Shown: positions 22,010 to 33,736, counted from the stretch's first letter. The stretch: 64,000 nt of DNA from Timema cristinae (GCA_039000515.1 JBCFYV010000024.1:40112533-40176532), one strand, 5' to 3'. Translations and numbers: made by a program. Notes: generated from the sequence alone by a model not told the origin.

Positions 22010-22330
22010 GACTCGTGGTGTAGTGGTCAGTGCAGCTGGCTACTAGTCTTGAGGTCCAGGGTTCACTTCCCGGTTGGTAACTTGGGTTTTTTTTTTTTTG
22101 AAAGGGGAAATTACACCAACTGGCCATAGGGTTTGGTTAATTAAGCTCAAGTTAGGTTTAAGAGATTCCATTGGTTCCACACCCTCATACTCGCTATCAC
22201 AATCGTCTCATCGGGCCATGATATCTAACGGAAAGGATGTACAGTGTGCAATTAGTATATTCGGGGGTTCCCCGGTCAACGGTTCATTAGTACTGGTTAA
22301 TCTTTTCACTACTGGGCTACGAATGATGTG
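22010..22330 (+). mobile_element. tRNA-like SINE (GTGTAGTGGTCAGTGC head)
   Basis: The head GTGGTGTAGTGGTCAGTGC with box-B-like GGGTTCACTTCCCGG is tRNA-like. The body (GGTTTAAGAGATTCCATTGG, then a run of T) matches the SINEs at 1480-1735 and 17265-17500. No folded mature tRNA can be drawn. Confidence 0.65.
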
Positions 22331-22700
22331 GCCCAGACGCGCAATAGTATATTATAAGTGGGTACAGTCATTGCAGGCATTCGTCTCGTCTGCTCTTATT
22401 TGACGATAACAGGCAAGTAGAGGGGTTATACTCCCAGTAAGATGTGCAGAAGTAATATTTATTTATAAATAGTACTCTACTCCACCTCCATGAAAATGTG
22501 GCAGAACATTTTATATTAATCATATCGTACCTATATCTACTTTAGTAATGAGCGGCTGGTGAGCCAGATTTTGATCCAAGGGGGATGTAAGTGTGGGTTT
22601 GAGCCCATCAGGATGCAAATAGTAATTTGCCTTCTCTCTTCTAGATAAATAACTGAAAGATTCCTTTGATCGTTTCATATCTTCCGTGTACACCATGTCG

Positions 22701-22738
<38 letters not shown>

Positions 22739-23004
22739 GCACCGCGTCTTACTACCCGTCCGGGTTATACGCACTTACGCTAATATATAATGGTAGGGTG
22801 ATTGTGAGATGAAATGAAGGACCTACAGTTTAACGTGGAATCCGAACCACGGTGGCGGCCTGGCATTCCCCACATTCACAAGATGTCTTGTCAGAGGTGA
22901 AGGAAGGGTTTGGAAATCAGATAAATCTGTGCCGGGACCGAGGATTGAACCCCGGCCGCCAGCATAGAAGTCTGACACCTTACCCCTAGACCACCAGGTC
23001 ACCC
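22701..23004 (-). mobile_element. SINE family C copy 3 with 13-bp target duplication
   Basis: Full-length, (AAT)n tail on the left, head ending GGTGACCTGGTGGTCTAGG on the minus strand. TGTCGTGTTATTA occurs at both 22696-22708 and 23005-23017, a clean target duplication showing LINE-type retroposition. The copy is very similar to the one 1.1 kb upstream. Confidence 0.93.
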
Positions 23005-23220
23005 TGTCGTGTTATTAAACCTACAGCCAGAGTATAGGGTTTTTGGTCAGAACAAACTTTTAGAAGATGATTTTATTTTTCCCCGGACATTTTACCATAT
23101 TATTTGTATATTATCTATAAAAATTGACAGCTGAGGACCACATGAAGTGACGTATGAATACGTGAAAGTTGATCTAGTAACCTTTCTCTATCAGTCAAAT
23201 AAGTAAGACGATAAGACCTA

Positions 23221-23443
23221 TAGTAGCCCCATGACTTCTTTGGTGCTGACTGACAGCTCACAGCTGACTTCTGACAGTCAACAATTAGGTATATACCTAA
23301 ATTTTGACCGTCAGAAGTGACAGCTGCTAAACACATGTTTTTTTGCAAATCATATGGTTCGGCGTAGGGATGCATAATTTGGTCTGGTAACTTTTCAAAG
23401 CTTTTAGCTGTCAGTCAGTACCAAAGAACCCATGGGGCTACTG
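23221..23443 (+). mobile_element. Family D MITE, copy 3 (5' end eroded)
   Basis: Starts TAGTAGCCCCATGACTTC (the initial CAG is changed) and ends CCCATGGGGCTACTG next to TA. Confidence 0.82.
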
Positions 23444-23539
23444 TACCAAGATAAATAAAATACCACTTCAGTAGATGTGTTTATTTTATTCTTTCTACAT
23501 AAAGTAATTTCAACAGATTTTTAATGTCTTGTCTTGAGC

Positions 23540-24115
23540 AGGTTAAGGGCAGTATTCTTGTAGTTTTTATAACAAAACGATTAAAATATTTATTTATTAG
23601 AAACATAAATTAATTTTTCACATGGTGATAAACAGTTTTGAATATTGTAAGTGTGTCTTGGAAGAATTTAATGACAAGTTTTCCTCTTCATTTAAACTGT
23701 TTCTTTAATCTAATATTGCTCTGCTCTTGACATATATTCAACAACACTGTTGATCAACCTTGTGAAGAAAATTAATTTTTGTGTTTTTACTGGAGCAATA
23801 TTTTACTTATTTTGGCAAAAAAAAAAGTTTTGATATAAAAACTGTGAAAACAATGCCTCGCGTTCCCTGCACTCGCACCTTAAGTAATTTATCAGGACTT
23901 TTTTTTAAAATTTAAAATGTTTTTTGTCAAATGCCATTATGATCGTGACAGGTATAAAATAATTGCTGTGATCATTTTATTTAGAAAATTTAACCAAATA
24001 TCTATTTAAGCAAAATTTAATTTAACTAAAACATATTTTGGTTAAAAAAAAAGTTTAATTTTCATGTAAAAATTGCAAAAATAAGGACCTTAATTCGCGT
24101 TTCCTTTAATCCCAG
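23540..24115 (+). repeat. Dispersed repeat family G, one full and one partial copy
   Basis: Shares CACATGGTGATAAACAG-, GTGAAGAAAATTAA- and TAAAAACTGTGAAAAC-type segments, ending GCACCTTAA at about 23883. A second partial copy ends with CCTTAATTCGCGTTTCC near 24110. Confidence 0.55.
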
Positions 24116-24187
24116 TTGATTTCGATACATCTAGATGGCGTGTGCAACACTTTTTTATCACAGCATTTACTAAACGAATAAACTGTA

Positions 24188-24437
24188 ACCCGCCTCGGTG
24201 GCGTAGTTGGCTAACGCGCTAGATTCGTGTTGAGCCAGACTACCGAGGATAGGGAAATTGAGTCTCGTATCTCGCTAGGGTTAACTGGGGTGGTGTTTCC
24301 TAAATGGTCTTACACTCTCCCTCCACGCAAATATGGGATCACTTCCTCTATATTCAACCTTACCAAGTCCTAACCTATTAGTGTAATTAGTATTTAAGCG
24401 TATAATCCAAACGTGTAGTAAGACGCGATGCTAAATA
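24188..24437 (+). mobile_element. SINE family A copy 3
   Basis: Head ACCCGCCTCGGTGGCGTAGT, box B altered to GTCTCGTATCT, body GGTCTTACACTCTCCCTCC, tail AGTAAGACGCGATGCTAAAT. Confidence 0.88.
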
Positions 24438-24439
24438 AA

Positions 24440-25090
24440 ATAAAACAACTGTAAACACTTCTACAAACACTAGTCACGAGAAAATACAAAGCGTGACGTG
24501 ATCTCGGTCAAGTTAATAAAGGGAGAGACGGGAACGATTCTCGAACGATCCACCTTTTTACCTCGAGTCTGCGTGAGGAGTACGTCAGAAGAAGGTGCCT
24601 CGAAAGAGTTCACGCAGTAGAGAGAGTGATGACATTTTGTGCACGCGCGCCTCTGTGTGTGTGTGTGTGTATGTGTGTAGGTTTGTTTTATGAGGGTAAA
24701 AGGGTGAGTTGGTGACCTTCTGGTTTCTGGGCGTCCGAAAGCAATAAAAATCTCCCGGGTTTGAAGGAAGGAATTACGAGCGCCATGGGATGGCATTCCT
24801 TTTGAGAAGGGGGAAGATATTAACTATTGATGGCCCTCATCTCTCGTCACACCACACTCGTGCGCTCACACATACACATACACATACACACGTCCAATAG
24901 AAAGTGAGAAAGATAGAAACAGAAGATATAAAAATGGAATCAAGATAAAGCGAGGTAATCGAGAGTAAAGGAAATAAATGGTAAAATTGTGATTTCATAA
25001 CTAAAAATAAAGAATTGTCTAAACAAAGTAAGGAAGAGTTGAGATATAGGGAATTATTTATTAATACAAATCTCGTGTTTGTATACAACG
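24440..25090. other. Unassigned stretch with GC-richer block and (GT)n
   Basis: 24480-24800 is GC-richer than its surroundings and has a (GT)n run at 24653-24672 and ACGCGCGC. A second CA-rich tract lies at 24860-24890. I recognise no exon. The open frames here are low-complexity. Confidence 0.45.
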
Positions 25091-25094
25091 TGTA

Positions 25095-26515
25095 TCTAAA
25101 ACATTGCATCAAACTTTGGCAGGCTATTCCTTGGGTGAAAATATAATAATTCACATCAGCAACCTAGGGTCCATCTTGAATATTAAGTGCGGTATTCACC
25201 CCTAAACATAGAGCTAAAAACGACTATTGTGTGAAATATTATGAAAACTGATTAAGGTATTACAACGAATCTTTGTATACTACTTATTGAAACCTGTATC
25301 ATTAATAAAATAAATGTGCTGTTACCGTTATCCACCCCCATCATGTAAAACAGGGGGGTTGTAACACTTTTTTCTGCAATAAAATATGACATAGTAAGTA
25401 TTACTATATTTGACTTAGGATTAAAAAACATGAAGTAAAAATTAGCAAAAAAGGGTGTCTAGAGAAGGGTGTCTAGAGAAACTGTATCTTTCCCCGTTTC
25501 CGAGATAATCATGCATGTTTGATTTCAAAGACGAGTGTTAAATCCTGCTAGGTAGGCAGCCAGTACAGCTGTTGCGTAGCCACCACGCTCTCCTTACCTT
25601 AATCCGTTAGACTTCTTTCTGTGGGGTTTTTACAAAGCTTTGGTGTAAGAGACAGCCATTGAATCCGAGGAAGACCTGTTATCCAGGATAGGTGCTGCAT
25701 GTGATAAGGTTAAAGAAACACCACGTGTTTTCGAAAGATAACGCCTGTCATTGATACGCCACCTCAATTATTGCAATGACGTTAGGGGCCACTATTTTGA
25801 ACACTTGCTATGAATCTGCTTTTGAAGCTAGGAATTAAAACAACCAAGAACTGCTGTTAGTATTTCTTAATTTAGCTTTCAATACTCCAGTGAGTGTAAT
25901 GATTAAAATCTCACCCAAATGTGAACTGTGTAAGCATAACATACTAATGTGATAAAAAGCAACACATCGGAAGAAGGAAAAGTATCTGAGTTGCTCCATC
26001 ATAATACACAAACCAGCTTTTTTTTTTTTTACCAAATGTACGTGATACAGTCACACGTGCCGGTAAAAATGGTTAAACGACTGCAGTGCGAAGTAACACT
26101 GCAATTCTGGTTGCCTACCTGGCAGGCATTCACACTTGTCTCTGAGCTCAAACTTGTGTGATTATCTCGAAAACGGGGAAAGATAGACAGTTTCTCCAAG
26201 GCAACTTTTTTGTTAATTTTTAATCCTTGTTTTGTAATCTTAAGTCAAAATTAGTAATAATTACTTTGACATATTTTATTGCAGAAAAAAGTGTTACAAC
26301 CCCCCCTGTTTTACATGATGAGGGTGGGTAACAGCAACAGCACATTTCGTTTATTAACGATCAAGGTTTCAATAAGTAGTATACAAAGATTCATGGTAAT
26401 ACCTTATCAGTTTTCATAATAATTCACACAATAGTCGTTTTTAGCTCTATGTTTAGGGTGTGTAATATTCAGCCCTTAATATTCAAAGAATGCCGCCAAA
26501 GTTGATGCATGTTGA
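25095..26515. mobile_element. 1.4-kb DNA transposon with ~460-bp terminal inverted repeats
   Basis: Left arm (about 25095-25565) and right arm (about 26103-26515) are inverted copies. Shared words include CCTAAACATAGAGCTAAAAA, CGACTATTGTGTGAA, AAAGTGTTACAACCCCCC, TATCTTTCCCCGTTT and CTAGGTAGGCAGCCAG. The core carries a dead transposase C-terminus. The left arm has a roughly 45-bp insertion near its outer end, so the exact ends and target duplication are uncertain. Confidence 0.8.
25571..25813 (+). pseudogene. Transposase C-terminus remnant (PPRSPYLNPLDFFLWG)
   Basis: One frame reads VA*PPRSPYLNPLDFFLWG, FYKALV*ETAIESEEDLLSR, IGAACDKVKETPRVFER, then a stop and RHLNYCNDVRGHYFEHLL. The PPRSPxLxPLDFFLWG block and GHYFEHLL ending are typical of a DDE transposase group common in arthropods. 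Three in-frame stops, including TGG to TAG in the usual VAWPPRSP, mark it as dead. The N-terminal part is missing. Confidence 0.82.
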
Positions 26516-26524
26516 AACTTTATA

Positions 26525-26642
26525 CTTCATTCACGGTAGGAATTACTCTCTGAAAGGTCTCTTTTCCTACCAATATCCTACTATATAATAGATTTCTGGT
26601 AGGAAAAAAGGCCTTTCAGAAAACAATTCCTGCGGTGAACGG
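26525..26642. repeat. Short hairpin repeat
   Basis: TTCACGGTAGGAATT...TCTGAAAGGTC...TTTTCCTACCA is mirrored by GGTAGGAAAAAAGGCC...TTTCAGA...AATTCCTGCGGTGAA. Arms are about 48 bases around a 20-base AT loop. It lies directly beside the long-TIR element. Confidence 0.75.
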
Positions 26643-26929
26643 ACTTTATATATAATTCCCATTAGCTTTATAACGATACAATATTACTTCCCTAGCTTTC
26701 AAATCTTCTTTAATTTGTTTAGAATCTTTATATTAAGTTAGTTGAAATACCACAATTTTGACAATTAAATAAAATTAGCATTACTGTCAATCGAATATAA
26801 TCATGTTTAAAGTAACATTCTCGATGTAGTTCAATTTTCATTGGAAGAGTCTTTTAGTAAACAAAAGCATATTTTTATGGCCACCAATGATCCACATTTA
26901 CTGTATTATTAGTGTTAGTATTGGTTTTG

Positions 26930-28900
26930 ACAATATCTATCAAAAATGACAGCTGCAGATCACATGACTTGACGTACAAATACGTGAAACTAAATCTAGT
27001 AACTTTTATAGCAATCGAATAAGATTCTTAGTATTAAAATATATATTGATTTATAGAATGTATGTATAATAAATACATTATATATATATGTATATATTTA
27101 TTTATTTAAGCACCACGTCTCACTACTTGTAAATATATATAGTATATATTATATGCACAGTGTATATATATATATTATATATAACACACACAGTATATAT
27201 ACAGTTTATATATATACATACATACAATTATACATAGATTAGTAATTCACACATATATACACTAATTTTAATACAAAAAGAATTAAAACATATGTGAAAA
27301 ACCACTTTAAGCATATAATAAACAAAAAGAACGGAAAAGCCTATCATTACGAATTTTTTTTAACTTCTTGATAAAGCTAATATTATTGATAAAAAATGAA
27401 AAAAATATATTTTCAAATATATTTATTCGAGAAGAAATATCTTCAACATTATTCTGAACAAACAAAATCAAATCAATGGTTGTTAAGAGACGGATAGAGC
27501 GGAGGAGTATATATTTTTTTCTTTTCAAAATGGTTCCACACATGACTCAAAAGATTTCTTGGCTTAAGAGACTCAAGAAAATATAATATACGGGCAAACC
27601 ATGGAATAACATCTCGGCTATTATATACAAGTATAATGTAGAAGGCAGTAGATAGCGAGTTATTTATTCAGAAAGTCTTTTGAAAAGATTTTTTTTATTT
27701 TCCTCCCATATGAGTGTATTGGATGAAGCGTGTTCTACTTCACAAGAATCTCATCATATGTGATTCTTGGTTGACTTAACAAAGTCTCTCCCTATCGAAG
27801 GGTTTTTCAAATTGAAGTTTGTAAAAAAAAAAACCACTATTCGGTAGAAAGTATTATAGGACACTACCAACTGCAAAAAAAAAAGGGGTGGGGGGGCTTA
27901 TATTTAAGAGAAGATTGGGCGAAACAACTCCTTTAATTAGACCTACTAAGAAATAAACAACTATATTTGCCGAGATATATGTCCGTTTGTCTGCATCTTC
28001 TGGTAAACGGACAATTTACAGATAAATATTTGATTAACTGCACTATAGATTAATTTAGTCATTCTGACCAAATCCTGTGATACATTTTTGATGAAAATTC
28101 ATTTTTGTAAATAGCTGTAAGCGTATAAATTAAATATGAAATGTTTAGTGACTTGTTTATAGAATTATTTTAAAATTTATATTTGAATTGTTTTTAATTA
28201 CATGAGATTTGATTAGATTTCTTGTACGAGGAACAGTTTTAGAAAATACAAACATAATTTTTTGATGTCAACGTTGAAAGAATTTTACTTAATTATTAAT
28301 GTTATTTTATAAATGTGGATAATATATATAAAAAATTAAAGATGTAAATTACATTATTTCATCTAGGAATTTATGATCGTAGCTTTACTAATGTTTGTGA
28401 CTGTCATTTACTGTTTTTACTACAAGTATCTTACTATCAAAATACACGAACGACTACAAATTAATAATCGTGTTAATAGTCACTAAATTCAAGTGCACTT
28501 CCTTCAACATGTCCGAAGATAACACAAGGCCATACTTAACATGTCTTCTACTAACAAAATATGGAGCAGGACAGAATATAGGACTGAAATAACACCTGCG
28601 TCTTATGATACAATAAACCCCCGATGTTCCCAAACATTGATAAACCACATTCCGTGTAGATAACGATTAGAACGTTTACATAACTAGCGTGCATGTTAAC
28701 AAAAGCGCTCTATTATTTTAGTGGTACGTTATCGAAACACAAGCACCTTCCCTTACCAAGCATATCACCTCCAAACCCCCTCCACCAAAATCCCTCCACA
28801 ACCCGCCCCCTTATCCCTTTTCACATCGCTTCCTAAATACCACCCGTCGGTTCCTCATACCTTACCCCTAAATCTGGAGCAATTACTAGGTTTAATAACA
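26930..28900. other. Very AT-rich stretch, no gene seen
   Basis: A MITE-like scrap at 26930-27010 (AAAATGACAGCTGCAGATCACATGACTT, read in parts) resembles 23120-23200 and 56313-56420. A (TA)-rich block at 27060-27260 follows. The remainder shows no exon or element that I recognise. A proline-rich open frame near 28721 is low-complexity C-rich sequence and is not called. Confidence 0.5.
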
Positions 28901-29111
28901 ATGTTAATATAGAGGTCCGTGGTGCTTGGTGATTTTCATACGAAGGCGCACTAAATAAGGGTTGAAATATCGTCTTGCAGGTAGGAGCGAGGGTTTACCC
29001 GAGGTTGTTGGATTGGAACGCCGCGGAATGTAATGACAGATCAGTGCAAAAACGTTTTAAAGAAACGCTGGAATCCGTACACAAGTATTTTAGTAATGAT
29101 AAAAAAAAAAC

Positions 29112-29333
29112 ACGCTTCGGTGGATGCATAGTTTAAGGCGTCACTCTCACAGTAGACTAGACTATTGACGACGTGGAGATATGAGCGTTTTTTTATACCA
29201 AAATTGTTTTCTTCGCTTTGTCCATGGAAATGCTGGTACACTTTATCTAAATATAACCTTTTCATCTTTAAATCATTGGCGTAATTAGTACATAGTGTAT
29301 AAACCGAACGGGTAGTAAGACTCGGTGCTAAAT
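29112..29333 (+). mobile_element. SINE family B copy
   Basis: Head CGCTTCGGTGGATGCATAGT, TCTCACAGTAGACTAGACT, and tail AACCGAACGGGTAGTAAGAC. The box B region is deleted or eroded. Confidence 0.72.
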
Positions 29334-29464
29334 TTAAAAAAATGAAGAGGGAGCTAATGACGATTATCACGCATTTCTCTGAAACTTGTCACATACAGTA
29401 CTACACTCACCCACATTGATGGACACGTGGACTAAATGTCGGGTCCATCTAGTCTTGTTTGTAA

Positions 29465-29628
29465 ATGTAATAATAGAATTCAATATGGAAAAAGAATTTG
29501 AAAATTGGAGTTTAATATGAGTTTAATATTTGACATCTATATCTCATGTACTATTTGATATTTGGACTTCATATTAAATTCCAATTTTCAAATTCTTTTT
29601 ACATATTGAATTCTATTATTACATTTAA
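29465..29628. repeat. 164-bp near-perfect palindrome (MITE-like)
   Basis: AATGTAATAATAGAATTCAA and AAGAATTTGAAAATTGG on the left are mirrored by CCAATTTTCAAATTCTTT and TTGAATTCTATTATTACATT on the right. The arms are about 65 bases with few mismatches, and the centre is less regular. Confidence 0.85.
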
Positions 29629-29754
29629 GAAGTTGTTTCCTTACTACTTTTCATTATGTTTTTCAAAAAAATTAACGCAGCTAGATACAAACAAGTAGTA
29701 AGACCTTATATAAAAAATGCGATTCAATGCTCTTTCTTTTTATCTTTTATTTAA

Positions 29755-30000
29755 TTTAGGTATTTAACGTGCACTTCCTGAACCGAGTAATTATATCAGA
29801 ATATGACTTAAAAACTAACTAAAATCTAGAACATACACAAATCCCAGCCCTCCCTGCTGTTAGTTCATCACTGTGAAAGGGGAAAGTCACACTTAACCAA
29901 TGATACATTTTTATTTTTTTAGCCATGATGGTAATTGAACATGGGAATCCTAACTCGATAAGTAGACACGCTACCGACTGAGCTAAAGCGTTAGACCAAT
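29755..30000 (-). mobile_element. SINE family E copy 1 (TTTAGCTCAGTCGGTAGC head)
   Basis: Minus strand: CGCTTTAGCTCAGTCGGTAG is a very tRNA-like D-arm/A box, followed by a box-B-like TGTTCAATTACC, body AAATGTATCATTGGTTAA and CCCCTTTCACAGTGATGAAC, ending GTGCACGTTAAATACC. A second copy is at 56083-56300. Confidence 0.75.
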
Positions 30001-30049
30001 GGCTATTAGTTTTTTCTTTAAACAATAGCGACCATAGTAAAGGATAGTA

Positions 30050-30339
30050 CAGTAGCCCCATGGCTTCTTTGGTGCTGACTGACAGCTCACAGCTAACTTC
30101 TGACAGTCAACATTTAGTATTAGTACAGTAGACACATGGCTTCTTTGGTGTTGACTGACATCTCACAGCTGACTTCTGACAGTCAACATTTAGGTATATA
30201 CCTAAATGTTGACTGTAAGAAGTGACAGCTGCTAAACATATGTTTTTGAAGATCATATGGTTCAACGTAGGGATTCATAATTTGGTCTGGTAACTTTTCA
30301 AAGTCGTCAGTCAGCACCAAAGAAGCCACGGGGCTAGTG
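30050..30339 (+). mobile_element. Family D MITE, copy 4, with duplicated left end
   Basis: A 74-bp left-end fragment (30050-30123) is followed directly by a full copy (30126-30339, CAGTAGACACATGGC...CACGGGGCTAGTG). Outer and inner boundaries are TA. Confidence 0.83.
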
Positions 30340-30786
30340 TAAGCTATGTGAGTTATTTCATGACGGATCTATATACAATTTATTTCCTTACTTTATGATG
30401 TAAAAGTGAGAGGTGTTTTTAGTTTGGGAGCTTTGCGAAGTAAAAGCCCGCGTGTTAAGGGCGATTTTGGTTTGGTTGTACATTTAAAAAAAAAAATCAC
30501 AACGTTCACTTTAATAAATCCTGGCTACATCTAAATCGAGAACAAAATGAAACATTTATCGAATTTGGAAGAAAACTGAAAATAAAACTGTCTTGGAATA
30601 TATAAAGACATAAGCAACGTATTATTGATACAATTTTAGTATAGAAGTTTCAATTTTTTTATAATGCATTTAATAAAAAGAGTTTTCTACATTTGATATT
30701 TCGCTTGATATTGGTGAATAACTTTTAGAACAAATTTATACTTGTGTTGTTTTCTCATTATGAAGTTCATTCATCATTATGGTTTT

Positions 30787-31025
30787 TTTTAGCACCGTGT
30801 TTTACTACCAATTCGTGTTATACGCTTATGTACTAATCACGCTAATGGTTTCAGGCATGATGAAAGCCGTATTTAGAGGAATTGTACTCGCATTAGTGTG
30901 AAGGGGTAAGTGGGAAACCATTTTTGATAAACCTAAAGTACACCCGATCGAGAGACTCGAACCTCAATCTCCCCGTCAGTGGAAGTCTAGTCTATTGCTA
31001 AACCATGCGTCCACCAAAGCGGGTA
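30787..31025 (-). mobile_element. SINE family B copy
   Basis: Minus strand: CCGCTTTGGTGGACGCATGG, box B GGTTCGAGTCTCTCG, body ATGGTTTCCCACTTACC, tail ATAACACGAATTGGTAGTAA. Further B scraps lie at 31075-31230. Confidence 0.78.
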
Positions 31026-31651
31026 ACATCATGATTATTAACGACTTAATTCAAGGGATAAACAATGAGATCATTTAAGATAAAGTGTGCCGACATCAAT
31101 ATAAAGGAGGAGTGTAAAAACAAAGCCATAAATAACCTGTGGAAAACCACTCACGGTGTTATATGCTGCGTTTTAAACCTTAATCTCTTCGTGACCGAAA
31201 ATATAATTTAGTGCGATTCGCAAGCTATCAACCATGTACCTATTGGTACGAGTTCTACTTTGCGTGAATAAGGAACCAGTAACCGATACATATTAACTAG
31301 CTTCTGTTTTGAGTAAGGTTATCTAAAGAAGAGTTGAATAGTATCACACCTTATTTCAGTCCGTATCGTGTCTATATACTGAGCTAAGGGTTCCAGGTTC
31401 AATTTCTGGCATCGCGCAAAAATGTATCTTTGCTAAAATGTGGGTTTCTCCGTTTACATTGATGAATTATCGGCTGGGGGCTGGATGTTGTGTCATATTT
31501 AAGTTAATATATAAGCCGTGTGCTGATACAATCAGTTGGTTTAGAAAGTGTACGTCAAATGCCTCAAATAGGCCCTAAATGAAAAAAGTTATACATACAC
31601 GTGAAAAATCAATAGAACCAACCTTAAATATATGCTATCTATGAATTTTAG

Positions 31652-31919
31652 GTGACCTGGTGGTCTAGGGGTAAGGTGTCAGACTTCTGTGCTGGCGGCC
31701 GGGGTTCAAACCTCGGTCCCGGCACAGATTTATCTGATTTCCAAACCCTTCCTACACCTCTGACAAGAGACATCTTGTGAATGTGTGGAATGCCAGGCCG
31801 CCACCGTGGTTCGGATTCCACGTTAAACTGTTAAGGTCCTTCATTTCATCTCACAATCACCCTACCATTACACATTAGTGTAAGTGCGTATAATCCGAAC
31901 GGGTAGTAAAACGCGGTGC

Positions 31920-31956
<37 letters not shown>
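31652..31956 (+). mobile_element. SINE family C copy 4 with 12-bp target duplication
   Basis: Full-length, GTGACCTGGTGGTCTAGGGG to (AAT)n. CTATGAATTTTA at 31639-31650 and CTATGAATTCTA at 31957-31968 form the target duplication (one mismatch). The intact head and long AAT tail suggest a recent insertion. Confidence 0.93.
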
Positions 31957-32455
31957 CTATGAATTCTAAACAAACTGTAAATTTGTGTTTTGAATCGTAT
32001 AGGCTTCCAGATTCCCCCCGTACATTTTGCCTTTTGGAACATTCTATAGCAAGTAACCGCAGAAGCCCGCAATGTAATCTCCCTACATTAGACCACGTAC
32101 GCGCGTAATGACGCAAGAGCACGGCGTATATTGTATTTGCTTAGTAGTTACAAGGATTCCCGTTGCACTTATGGCAGCGCTGTTGCACCACAGGTAATCT
32201 GATTGAGTGGGAGCTTTTGAGTGACAGTCGGGTTATCATACTGACTAATTTAATAATGCCTCTCCCAAACACGTATTCTCTCAATGCTAGGTTCGTATAT
32301 AGCCGGGTTTAAGGGGTGGAATTTCATGCTCGCTAAGCAGGGGTGTACAGTTATCAATAGAGAAAAACAACATTCCATTTATCATCAAATATATTAATAG
32401 AAAACCCAACTAGGCCTATCTGTGTGTGTTCTATAAAATATTTTAAAATTGTGAT

Positions 32456-32459
<4 letters not shown>

Positions 32460-32505
<46 letters not shown>

Positions 32506-32994
32506 ATACTTATAAAATAACATGTCCTGATTGATTGACTGACTGACTGACTGATTCATCATCGCCGAGCGCAAACTATCAAGGCTACAAGCATGAAATT
32601 CGGACTGTATATTCATTTTGTTATGTAGGCACCCACTAAGAAAGGATTTTAGAAAATTCCACCCCAAAGGGGTCAAAATAGGGGATGATAATATGTATGA
32701 TTATATGTATGAAAGTCCGTCATTTTGAAAGTTACATAAACAAAATTTTGTATTTCGGTTATTGACGTAAAACAAATAAATACGTGTTTCAGGAATTTTG
32801 GAAATTTTATTTAATAAGGGATGAAAAAGGGGGTGAAAGTTTGTATCGGACTTGCATTATTTTTGATCTGAGGTCAAGTTATGGTCATCAACGTAACGTA
32901 ATATTTTAAATTAATCTGTAAATACATATGTATATTTTCGTATTTGTATATAATCAACTTCCACGCGAGCAAAGCCGTGGGCAACAGCTATCTA

Positions 32995-33032
<38 letters not shown>
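32460..33032. repeat. (TA)n microsatellite split by a Helitron
   Basis: (TA)n runs at 32460-32502 and 32996-33031 flank Helitron copy 2. They are best read as one original tract into which the Helitron inserted between A and T. Confidence 0.85.
32503..32995 (+). mobile_element. Non-autonomous Helitron, copy 2 (493 bp)
   Basis: Starts TCTATACTTATAAAATAACA and ends GGGCAACAGCTATCTAG, host A and T on either side. Near-identical to the copy at 14160-14655. One 3' hairpin base is changed (AAAGCCGTGGG instead of AAAGCCGCGGG), which looks like a CpG transition. Confidence 0.92.
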
Positions 33033-33035
<3 letters not shown>

Positions 33036-33138
33036 CATAATTTTAAGATATAATTTGACACCATTTTTATACATCACAAGTGTGATAAATAGTAATCTAT
33101 AAGCGTTTATTTCTGATTAATTAGTAATAATGATAATT

Positions 33139-33362
33139 TATAGTTTCATTAGGATTTTCTGCCAAACATGTTAGAAATAAAAGAAAAACAGTTTCTTTTA
33201 TTATTATCAAATTAAAAATTAAAACAAACTTAGAGTGTATTTATTGGTTGTAATTTTAAGCCTAAAATTTAGTCTTTTAATAATAATAATAATAATAATA
33301 ACTTATAGTTTCATTAGGATTTTCTGTCAAACATGTTAGAAATAAAAGAAAAACAGTTTGTT
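33139..33362. repeat. Local direct duplication of ~60 bp
   Basis: TATAGTTTCATTAGGATTTT and ATGTTAGAAATAAAAGAAAA occur at 33139-33197 and again at 33302-33362, with an (AAT)n run at 33280-33300 just before the second copy. Confidence 0.8.
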
Positions 33363-33514
33363 TTGGTTTTTAATTTGATAAAAATAAATGAAATTAAACT
33401 AATTGGGGTAAAATTTATTCTTGTAAAAATAGATCGTCAAAATAATAAATTGTAACTATCATTTCGCTTCGTGATTCAATAATCTTTTGCTCACCTAACA
33501 ATAATTGTTGAAAT

Positions 33515-33736
33515 GAAGCAGTGGTTCTGATACCGGGTCAACTCAGCCTCGTGAGAACAAATTAATGAAGCTACTTGAATGAAAAAATAGCGGCTGCGGT
33601 CTAGAAAACTGAAATTAACGGCCGGAGATATCGTTGTGCTGACCACAAGAAGCCCTCTAGCCGCAATAATTGGCACTCTCTTTGTCATGAAATGGCGACT
33701 AGTTGGTTGGTATGATCGTTTGCGGGCTGACGCCAT
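33515..33736 (+). mobile_element. SINE family F body, copy 1
   Basis: CAGCCTCGTGAGAACAAAT, GCGGTCTAGAAAACTGAAAT, TTGTGCTGACCACAAGAAGC and GGCTGACGCCATG match the body of 51655-51990 in order. The tRNA-like head is absent, so this copy is 5'-truncated. The antisense open frame is not a gene. Confidence 0.7.

Noticed and set aside
28721..28912. Proline-rich open frame
   Set aside because: Comes from a C-rich low-complexity stretch, with no domain or splice support.
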